DNA from: Argyresthia goedartella
Lineage: Eukaryota > Arthropoda > Insecta > Lepidoptera > Argyresthiidae
Length of the DNA: 64,000 nt
Direction: 5' to 3'
Assembly: GCA_949825045.1 (NCBI GenBank)
Contig: OX463807.1
Coordinates: 11,247,501 to 11,311,500 of the forward strand
A program made the position numbers and the translations under genes. The notes below the pieces were generated by a model. The model saw only the letters and a program-made list of their open reading frames with translations, did no database searches and was not told where the DNA came from. Shown piece by piece: positions 55,902 through 64,000 of this stretch; within the stretch, counting starts at the first letter, position 1; every line of letters begins with the position of its first letter.

Positions 55902-56045
55902 TATATACAAGCACATACATTGCTTCTGGCCCCATACTAACACACATAACAACATACAAAACCTGTTTTTTCCTCCCCAGCCGGGGTTCGAACCCGGAAC
56001 CTTTTGCTTGCAAGGCAGAGCCTAGAGCCGCAACGCTACGCTAAC
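55902..56045 (-). mobile_element. tRNA-derived SINE, shortened body
   Basis: The B box gccggggttcgaacccggaa and an A-box-like region (minus tagcgtagcgttgcggctc) are present. The body keeps gcttctggccccatactaac but lacks about 50 bases. It ends about 70 bases upstream of the tolloid-like exon. Confidence 0.75.
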
Positions 56046-56116
56046 CTGTTTATTTTTCGATCATTCAAAGTACCTAGTGACTCGTTTACTTACAATAATT
56101 TATCTTTTTGTTCCAG

Positions 56117-56387
56117 GTGAAACCTAGAGAATAAAGCCTTCAAGAATGTTATAGGCAGTGACAATTTATTCAACAATTTATACTCAAAACCAAAATGATT
56201 CGGTGTAAAAGACTACCCTCCGCCCCTGCGGTCGGTGTCATAATGACAGTTTTTGTGTGTGCATTACTTGAGGTAAACTCGGCAGTGGGGAGGGATGAGC
56301 CACATAAGTTCACTATACATGAGTTACTAACAACGGAATTCGAACATAAAGACTCTGGTGACCTCGGCATGGATCCTTGTAAAGCTG
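56117..56387 (+). CDS. first coding exon of a tolloid/BMP1-type astacin metalloprotease (partial gene)
   Basis: The exon follows a pyrimidine-rich acceptor (tatctttttgttccag, ending 56116). The ATG is at 56195, with A at -3, preceded by about 78 untranslated bases. The 64 codons give a basic start (MIRCKR), a hydrophobic signal segment (VGVIMTVFVCALL), then an acidic propeptide start (HKFTIHELLTTEFEH) ending MDPCKA. A donor CTG|GTAAGT follows 56387 and splits a Gly codon (phase 1). A DPCKA block directly before a conserved GDIA-type exon is a feature of BMP1/tolloid propeptides, known from the family. The protease is secreted and cleaves procollagen or dorsal-ventral patterning inhibitors. 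The catalytic, CUB and EGF exons are not in the window. Another secreted protein is possible. Confidence 0.62.
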
Positions 56388-56814
56388 GTAAGTTTATTTA
56401 ATTAATAAATTAAGATCGCTAGAACAATATATTTTTCATCATACAAACACAATTAAAACTACCTTTAAATAGACTTTTTAATGCAGCGTTATCTATCTTA
56501 AAACACAACAATAACAGAGTGGCTTTAGATATCAACCACTCGACATTATTTATCATTTTTATGACCTACTAAAGGCACCGCATTAGGCATTATTCGAATT
56601 TAATTTTTAAATTCATTTTCCAACAACAAGCTGTGAATGAAAAGTGCCTCCTCAGTTACGGGAAGTGTCGTCGGCAGGAGCTACGGAGCTCGGAGGGACA
56701 TTAGGCAGAATTCCCTAAAATAAACCGTTTTATAAATTGCTACGTTAAGTTAGAGAAGATATTTTTTGAGACTGTACGTTTAGTCGTTTTTAGGTAAATG
56801 AAGAGTTCTGCTCA

Positions 56815-56940
56815 ATCCCTAGACCTTGGATGTTTACATGTTTGTGACGTCGCTGTTTATGGTTCTCATGACAAAGAACACCCTAACGTGTGGCCAAAAG
56901 CAATGTACGTAAATGTCTAATGTTAATGTAAATTGTATGT
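56815..56940 (+). repeat. SINE body fragment
   Basis: The text gtgacgtcgctgtttatggt, then acgtgtggccaaaagcaatg, is diverged body sequence of the 39590 SINE in plus orientation. No tRNA head is present. Confidence 0.6.
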
Positions 56941-57732
56941 TACACATGAATCTAACAACTCGTGTCAAGAGGAAACTGTCTTCTTTGAACAATATTTGCT
57001 ACCTCTATGAGTAGTCTTGATTTACATGAGTAGTGATGATTTCCAAATCTTCCCGCAAGCGCAAACTTGAAAACTTTCTGGGAGTTTGGCTTACAAAGGT
57101 AAAGACAAGTATGTATATCAAGCAAAAGATTCTCATTAATGGCCGCTCGTCGGAGACGAATTTAATTCAATTTGTGACTTTCAAATGTGGAATAGTTTGT
57201 TATTATCTTCTGAAGGCTTCATAGGAGATTCCAGTTTGATTACTTAATCGTGTAGCAATTTTATTCACGTGTTTCGCTTAACTTAATTGCGTAAATAATT
57301 TGATTTGATCCAAAGGATGTAAATAATGTTAAACGAAGCTAATATACAGTTTGGTTAGGATGCAAGATTGCCAACTCAAAGTTGAACTGATACTTAAAAT
57401 CATGCTACTGTCTTTCACTCATGAAATGACCAGCGTTAGTAGGGCATTCAAGACGCTGGGTATCATCAAACAACTATTTTTTGAGCCTTATTACTTCTAA
57501 AGGAGACATCAGAATCCACAAAAAATATATGTTATTAAAAATACCACTTTTATTTAATCATATCAGCGTTTGAAAACTTCATGATGTGAATGAAAAAATA
57601 ATGCTTTACACTTAAAACATGATATTTCTTGGGATCTCAAACGATTTTTGGTTTGATTCTTGCGTCAATAAATAGGTATTCAAAATATTTAAAAACCTAG
57701 TTTAAAATTATAGAAATAATCAGTAGTCCTGT

Positions 57733-57965
57733 AAAATAAACGGTCAAATGCGAGTCGGACTCGGGCAGAAAGGGTTCCGTACTACCTCACAATGGTATTC
57801 AAGTTTCTTGCATGGGTATAAGGTATCTTTATTTTCCCTGCCTGCTTAGGTAGCAAAATGTTATTTACAAAGTTATTGGTGCGGCTACTTCCTTACTCCA
57901 TATATGCAACCAGGTGCTGTTGCATGTTTTTAAAGTTGTATGTGGTATTAAAAGAAATGGTCGCC
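57733..57965 (+). repeat. 5' half of the 'ggtcaaatgcgagtcggact' repeat
   Basis: The text acggtcaaatgcgagtcgga, agggttccgtactacc, tttacaaagttattggtgcg and aaccaggtgctgttgcatg matches the first half of 7191-7587. A possible remnant of the end (gttacgtaaccctaaaa) is at about 59092. Confidence 0.6.
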
Positions 57966-59944
57966 CGCTTTATTTAAACCATACATTTTCTAATTTTTCC
58001 CTGTAATATTAAAGTTATGACCTTTATAAGGTTTTTTTATTGCTTTTTTGGATCAGGAGCAGGAATGGTCTTTTTTCCTATTTTCATAATTTGAGATCCT
58101 TGCAATAAGCATCATTAGATGTGTCACACAATATAGTTTGGCAAACTTTCTGATTTCCCCCCCTATTTAAACCATACTTTTCCATACCCTTGCGTTATTT
58201 AAATAAGGACCATTATAAAATATATTTTTAAAAATTTTTGAATCTGTTGTTTCGGAGATATTTGCGGGGGCGGGGTGGTCTTTTTATATTTATTATGTTT
58301 GATCTTAGTAATGCAAAGATTATGAAAATAATTTACTTAAAATCCTCACAAAAAGGTCTTTTATTTGACATATTACACGATGCAGATTGTTTTTTTTATT
58401 GTTTTTATTATTTACAATTATTGCACTGTTCTGCCGCATCGAGACGTAAAAGCCATATTGCAGTGTAAGCTGTCATGATTTTTATTTAGTATGGTTTTGT
58501 CTAAAAATTTCAAGCATAACGAATTAAGTTTTAACATGTCCACACGCCCAGCAAAAAGATGTGCCTCAGAAGTTTTCTGGTGTATGGAATAATAAGTCAA
58601 ATATGTTTTAAAAATGTCGGTGAAATTTCAGAATTAGTCGGTTTATAATGTTGAAGTTATCAATGAAAAACAGTTTTTGCAAAAATAAACTAAGCGGTTG
58701 ATCATAGACTTGATACACAGGTATTGTCGAACTTGTGGTTAAGGAGAAATCCATGTTTTTTACTGGACGAACGTTACCCGGTTTTCGAGATCTCGTAAAT
58801 TACGCGTCGTAAGGAGATGAAAATTGGCATAATTTTAATGGCAACTTGTCACAATTTGTCGTGAAGAAACATTTACGCAAATCCGTACCGTTGATCAGAA
58901 ACTTTCTAAAATCCACCTGCGTACGTAAGTAATTAACGTTAAAATTACAACAATGTCATCTACATACTAATATTGAAGTATGTATTGAGTTTTGTAATAA
59001 TAGCAGCCCTATTTTACTATATGTACTACCTAAATTCATCAAAACTGTAGTGAGACACGAGGATCCTACAATGGTTCCGTTTTTCCATTTTAAGTTACGT
59101 AACCCTAAAAAACTTAAATTTGTTTGGTTAGGTTATTAAACCGTTCCACTGGTATTTTGACGATTTTTAAGTATGTCTGTAAACTCCTTATACGTATAAT
59201 CAGAATGCAAAGTATCAGTAGGTAAGTACTAATTTTAGTGCTATATCTAGTAAAAATAGGACTGTTTTTTCTTGCTTGCCGACAAATTCATCATACCACG
59301 ATTCATCAGCCTACAATCAGCTGCTTAGAAAGTTCGCCAAGCAATTACTACTATTTTTCATTGATGACTTCAAAACTAAAACCCGACAAATTAATAAATT
59401 TCCCCGAAAAATCGTCCAGGGTACAACTTTTTTCTGGGCGTATAGACACAATTTTACCGATACACGCGTCTTAAGCGGCACTGATTTGAGCATCAACATG
59501 TACGTACATTGGCCATTTAGCACTCTAGTTTCGGACAAGGCGCTGATTGGCCGAAATCAGAGTTCCCAACTATTGATCTGAAAAAAGTGAAAGTCAATAA
59601 AGTGGACCCATACCAGTGGACCGTAAAAGTCGGACAATCGGTTTTGTACAGCCCCACTTCAATTTATTCTGAACACTCGTGCAGATGAAACTTTTCGGCA
59701 GTTTCTTTTTTCACTCCCTTGCTTATCCGTTTGTCTTTTACAGTTTCATTTTACTATAAAATTGGGACTTTAGCAGACTAATGCAGAGAAATCAGCGATG
59801 GGTTTCACAGAATAATTTCTTTGAATGTTAAAAATACGGGTATAATCATTTTAACAGATTAATATAATCAACAGTTCAACACATTTTCTATAATTCAATA
59901 GATTTGTAATATTGTAGTATTGGATCGTAGCCTACGTCATATTT

Positions 59945-60055
59945 TAGCAGAGGCACTGAAGGCGCGTAACATCGCGTAGCTATATTCGTTTCCTCCGCGT
60001 AGCACCGTGTAGCTCCGTAGCAACCTTTGCGTAGCAACGCCAATACTACGCAGCA
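59945..60055. repeat. cluster of gcgtagc motifs
   Basis: At least six variants of cgcgtagc or ccgtagca occur within about 110 bases, unevenly spaced, like a decayed short tandem repeat. Confidence 0.45.
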
Positions 60056-60239
60056 ATTTTCAGAGTCGCCTGAATTGACTGCGACAAAACTTTAAGCCAC
60101 AGTTACTATCAACGCCATGTGGTAAATAGGAGTTTTTTTCATCTCAAAAAATAAATTAAATAAATGTAAATTGTAATATATGTGTAAATTTTGGATCTCA
60201 CGTTTACTCCAATTAACTCCCTGTGTATTTCAGGTTGAT

Positions 60240-60790
60240 TGATTGATCTGTTTTATTGGTGAATTATAACAATCATAATGGTAACACATTAAACAATTAA
60301 ATTAAATACAATGACATAAATCCGCCAATCGCTTCGTCCTAACTAAACTTAAGAAACAAAATACATATCAATAAAAATAAACCGCCCCAAGAAACGCCCG
60401 CACCAAACGTGCCCATTACACTGGCAGCATTACCGCGCTGCACAGCTAGCGAGACCCTATGTCACAGGAACGATCTAGATCAAATCCTGGGTCCCTCAAA
60501 CGACGCCCAATGTCCTTGATGAAGGCCCTACCCTGCGAACCCCACACCCCTGAGGTCTCGGCAGCCTAAGGAATAAACATAAATTTTTAATTTTTTTAAT
60601 GCACTTCTGCCGCGCTGCTGACTCAGCAACAACACCCCGGGTTACCATAGTTGAGCTGATGTGGGATGGTGCGTACGTGCACACGTAGGTCGCATCCCAC
60701 AATAGGCAACGACCTCTCTCCCACGGTATTAACGTGGGACCGACCGGACGTTTCCCGTCGCTGCGACTATATATTTCAGTGATCTGCATT
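60240..60790 (-). pseudogene. LINE reverse transcriptase C-terminal fragment with (aatc)n end
   Basis: On the minus strand RSDGKRPVGPTLIPWERGRC, LLWDATYVCTYAPSH and VVAESAARQK are followed, in shifted frames, by QGRAFIKDIGRRLRDPGFDL and VQRGNAASVMGT. I recognise this series as the end of a non-LTR reverse transcriptase ORF widespread in invertebrates. It is truncated at 60790, and its 3' end at about 60240 is a short gatt/aatc repeat. Confidence 0.7.
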
Positions 60791-60799
60791 GCTATAGAC

Positions 60800-61740
60800 C
60801 TTATCTGAAGGACATCGTGTGTCTACAGGCTGACGTCACCGAAATCCAAAGCAAGTTGGAGGCTTCGGAAGGTATCTGTGCTGACCTGAAACGTGAGTTG
60901 TCCGTATTGCGCCAAGCTGATAGTTTGCTGCCGACGACGACGCAGCGAATCGTCGACGTGCGCGACGACTAATAATGCTATGACAGCACTAACCTAGTTA
61001 CGCGAGTTGCTAAGCCCGCGTTGATAAATATCGCACCGCCTCGTGATGTCACGAAGCCGAGTTGACCACCACCGGATGCGGTTTCTTCTGGTAGATCTAA
61101 AAAACTGGAACGCCAGCAGGACACCTATGCTGCTGTGTCCCGCCGTGCCTGCCGCCGCCACCCGCGCCCCTCATCGCCTGCCACCGAACAACAGAAGGTG
61201 CAGGCTGCGCCGCGCGTGACGACGGCCAGACCCGCTGAACACGACTGTCGAAAGGGAAGGCTTTCTCCTGGTCCAAAACAGGAAGCGCCGGTCTAGACGC
61301 AGCCGCAATCAGCGTGGCACAGCCCCCGCCGGTGTGTGCAGCCTGCTGCACACACCGGCGGGGGCTGTGCCACGCTGGCACGCTGCCAAGCTGCCAAGCT
61401 GCCCCTCCCACTGCACAGATATACCTTTCCAGGATCGACGTGAAAATGACCTCCGAGGACGTTGAGCGTAACATCCTGGAAAGGCTGAAGAAAAATCCGC
61501 CGTCTGGTCTCAAGGAGTTGAATGTACAGATTGAGGTTTTGGAGTCAGAAAAACCCAAGGACTGCCTGTCCTTCAAACTTCAAACTGCCGGTGGACCTGA
61601 AGAAGATGTTTCTGGCCAAAGGTTACTGGCCGGATAATATTTTGTGTTTATTTAATTAATTATGCATCTTTAGTCTTAAGGTATGTATAGATATGGGTTT
61701 TTGTAACCTGAAATAAAGATTATTATTATTATTAATAATA
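60800..61740 (+). mobile_element. ORF1-only retroposon with AATAAA and (att)n tail
   Basis: A coiled-coil-like stretch (LKDIVCLQADVTEIQSKLEA, SEGICADLKRELSVLRQAD) is followed by a basic, proline-rich middle. The C-terminal part (QIYLSRIDVKMTSEDVERN, ILERLKK) ends in another frame as LPVDLKKMFLAKGYWPDNIL and a stop near 61660. This resembles ORF1 of insect LINEs. Directly after it come gaaataaagattattatt and the tail, with no ORF2. Stops (for example at about 60971) and a palindrome disrupt the frame. It could be a deleted LINE or a separate ORF1-type family. Confidence 0.6.
61310..61377. repeat. 33-bp perfect palindrome with 2-base loop
   Basis: The arms are 61310-61342 (starting cagcgtggcacagcccccgc) and 61345-61377 (exact complement), loop ct. 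GC-rich. It lies inside the ORF1-like sequence and shifts its frame. Confidence 0.9.
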
Positions 61741-62379
61741 ATAACTAAACAAGTCTCAGATGTTAACCTGACTACTTCGAATATTCATTTGTCTATTCGT
61801 TCGTAAATTTAATTTCGTACAAAAGTATTCATTAATACAGACAACAACCGAGATCATAATGGGTATAATGGTAATCTTTAATAGGTAGTTACCGAAAAAA
61901 ACTAGATGTCCTCAGATCGGTATTGAAAGCTGGCTAAACGTGATACAAGTGTGCTTCTGCCTCTCCGTATAGGAACAGGGGTGACGCAATGTTTATTTGT
62001 ACTCAGATCGTAATTTCGGCCGTCGACCTCTGAAGCCGCTTACGATTCTCATTACACCGTAATTCAATTTCTCGACACATTATTCTCCGTCCCCATCACG
62101 GGCAGGCTCGTTACGGACCAATCTGGTGACGCGTGACTTAAATACAGACGAGGAAAAGTAAAATGCACAGAAAAATATATTTTTTACACATGTGTGATTT
62201 ACGGCGAGAGACGACAAATTGATCTTTGTCATTTAGGTCTCGTGAAGAGAGACGTGCTAACAATCCCAACGGGTGAATGTTATCGAGTTATAAAGATTTT
62301 TAATACAAAATACGGCTTCGCGCCTATGACGGTAAATTCAACGTTTCTTCAGAGAACTGGAAGGTTACCTTAAGTAGTT

Positions 62380-62880
62380 TTTAGGGAAACCCTAAAAAGG
62401 AAAAAAAGAAACCCTTATACGATCACTTCGTTGGCCAAGTGTACGTATATATGTCAAGACCTTTTTTCTAGCAACGCGAGGAGGTATCGTGTTGAAATCA
62501 ATATCATTTATAACAAGTGGTCTCTTAAAGTTCTCAAAAAATTTAAAATCATCTATGTTCCCTTAAAGTTTTGAAAAATCAAAGGTCATCAGATGATGTT
62601 CCCTTAAAGTTTTAAAAAAATCAAAGGTCATCTATGTTTACTTAAAGTTTTGAAAAAATCAAAGGTCATCTATGTTCCCGTAAAGTTTTGAAAAAATCAA
62701 AGGTCATCGCAATCAAAAGATACCGTTTATAATTTTGAATTGGCTTGATACTCGCAAGGGAATAAAAACCTTTATAGTAAATCATGAAATTTGACAAGTA
62801 GCAGGGTTTTATAGCAAAAGCAAAGGAAACCGTAAATCCGAAATCCGTAAATTTGTAGCTGCGTCACAAAAAAAAGTGTT
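62380..62880 (+). repeat. 'gatactcgcaaggga' dispersed repeat with internal tandem array
   Basis: A head piece (aaacccttatacgatcactt), gttgaaatcaatatcattta, then a tandem array at 62520-62709, then cttgatactcgcaagggaat and agcaaaagcaaaggaaac. It is homologous to 14930-15210, which lacks the array. Confidence 0.6.
62520..62709. repeat. tandem repeat, about 38-bp unit, five copies
   Basis: The units are based on cttaaagttttgaaaaaatc followed by aaaggtcatctatgttcc. The outer units are more diverged than units 3-5. Confidence 0.85.
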
Positions 62881-63719
62881 CCCAGAAATACAAATCAAAT
62901 CAATTATTGTGGTACGTAGTTTAACTTAGATATGAATAAGAAGTTCATTTCAGGAGAACCATAAATTTAACGATAAATCCAATGTGCCTTCCAACCAGAA
63001 TGTGTTTTCAGCTAATTTCAAGTAGTCCTTGCACTAGTTATTTCAATATGTTCGGGCAAACGTCCTACAACAACAATTAAACCGCTTTTTAAAACTAATT
63101 TGTATGGCGTCTGCAGTTTGTTTTGAGGTTAGACTATGAATTGTGATTTTACCCGACTGTGCCAGAAGGAGGGTTTCTTATTTGGACTCGATTGTTATGA
63201 TAAAACAAACTGTTCCACTAGACGACAATAATTTCCAGGCAGCGACGTTTTTTTTTTCAGTACCTTCACATATTTAGCAAGACCTTTTAATCTCATCCAA
63301 TCAAGCATGCCTAATTAAAATATGTATTCTATCCACTATAAAGCTCATTTGAGCCCGTGCTAAGTAAACAACCAAGCTATTAACAAAACCAGGTGCAACA
63401 TTACCTGGAGGTGGCGACACGCAATATTCAAGAACATGTCCTATCTATTATCTGAAAGCGGCCTCTGTCGTAAAACTCTTGCGAAACTGGGCTAAGCTTG
63501 CGTTGTGGCCGCGGAGGAGTTGTGAACGAGCGGGGCGAGTTACGAAGCAAACATAGTCATCAATTTTCTATACACATGTCATGTTGTTAGGTTCCGCTAC
63601 TGTTTTTAATCAAGGGATGTGAAAAGTAAGAGTAGGGCAAACTTTGTTAGTGTTTAACTTAAACTTAGTGTTTGAAAATGAAAAAGGAACGTTTTATTTT
63701 GCAATGAGAACGATTTAAA

Positions 63720-64000
63720 TGACCACCAAAATATTTTTTCTTACCCAGAATGGGTAAATGCTACCCAAAGTGGGACGATCACCAAAATTTGCAGAAAATA
63801 TCAGGGGAAATTACTGCGGTAGCTTAGGTGAAGGGTGAAGGGGGTGAGCGAAGCGAAGCCCCCTTATTCTTCGCGTTAGGTTGAACATGTAAGAACTACA
63901 AAAAAACATAAACTAAAGTACACAAAAAATAAAAAGAAGTTTGGTGATCATTTATCCAAATATAATTTCGTGGTCGTTTACTTATTCTGGCGGTCGTTTC
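63720..64000. mobile_element. MITE-like element with gaagcccccttattcttcg module, cut by window end
   Basis: gaccaccaaaatattttttc at the left and atttcgtggtcgttt at the right are roughly inverted. The centre has gggggtgagcgaagcgaagc and gcgttaggttgaacatgtaa, as at 37375-37440. It continues beyond 64000. Confidence 0.55.

Larger units (their letters stand above)
56388..64000 (+). other. first coding intron of the tolloid-like gene (inferred, open to the right)
   Basis: No exon starting in phase 1 with the expected GDIA-type sequence was found before the window ends. The intron therefore probably spans the remaining 7.6 kb and contains the repeats listed below. 56400-56810 and 58000-59900 hold nothing else that I can identify. 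Confidence 0.45.

Noticed and set aside
61097..61576. 159-codon minus-strand frame across the palindrome
   Set aside because: It is antisense to the ORF1-type sequence, and its length is helped by GC-rich, stop-poor text.
62520..62709. CRISPR-like array
   Set aside because: The units are contiguous tandem copies without unique spacers, in a eukaryotic repeat.
1..64000. Endogenous virus or LTR retrotransposon
   Set aside because: No gag, protease, integrase or envelope-like frames, and no long direct terminal repeats were seen. All reverse transcriptases here are of non-LTR type.

Overview
This window looks like nuclear DNA of a moth or butterfly (Lepidoptera). The base composition is AT-rich. 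It holds dispersed repeats that I recognise as typical of lepidopteran genomes, for example elements opening with 'ccggtcaagtgcgagtc' and closing with 'gtacggaaccctaaa', tRNA-derived SINEs, and RTE, CR1-group and RNase H-bearing non-LTR retrotransposons. No prokaryotic gene organisation, rRNA, functional tRNA gene, CRISPR array or virus-like gene was seen. Most of the 64 kb is transposon-derived, and almost every long open frame is a retrotransposon or transposase ORF.

Host genes. One likely real coding exon lies at 56117-56387 (+). It carries a signal peptide and the start of the propeptide of a tolloid/BMP1-type astacin metalloprotease, between a good splice acceptor and a phase-1 splice donor. 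The rest of that gene must lie beyond the right edge. A broken gene copy lies at about 23258-25130 (-). It is the central part of an SLC22-like membrane transporter, with stops and a frameshift, and is split by a mariner insertion. Two weak candidates for untranslated first exons end at splice-donor-like sites at 9621 and 37189.

Layout. 0-1.3 kb: mariner copy 1 (dead). 1.4-10 kb: repeats, foldback elements, a palindrome-bearing repeat family and a SINE piece. 10.25-14.05 kb: CR1-group LINE (-), ORF1 and ORF2, with one stop in ORF2. 14.4-18.1 kb: lepidopteran dispersed repeats. 18.1-20.4 kb: LINE debris in both orientations. 20.8-21.3 and 25.7-26.2 kb: more copies of the palindrome-bearing family. 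23.46-24.77 kb: mariner copy 2, ORF intact, inside the transporter pseudogene. 27.6-36.1 kb: an old tandem duplication (block order B-A-B-A) that later received an RTE LINE, SINE and LINE fragments and MITEs. 36.5-39.8 kb: SINEs, including a head-to-head pair. 41.6-46.4 kb: two adjacent LINEs (-), the larger with an RNase H domain. 49.6-52.96 kb: CR1-group LINE (+), ORF2 almost intact. 53.2-54.6 kb: foldback MITEs and an 18-bp minisatellite. 55.3-55.9 kb: mariner-type MITE. 56.1 kb: tolloid-like exon, with the remaining repeats probably in its first coding intron. 60.2-61.7 kb: a LINE 3' fragment (-) and an ORF1-only retroposon (+) containing a 33-bp perfect palindrome.

The genes do not form a pathway. 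The main interest is the record of nested insertion and duplication. Two near-identical mariner copies give a young reference, the tandem duplication shows elements present in one copy and absent in the other, and several perfect palindromes mark recent foldback events. All calls rest on reading the sequence; no database search was possible.
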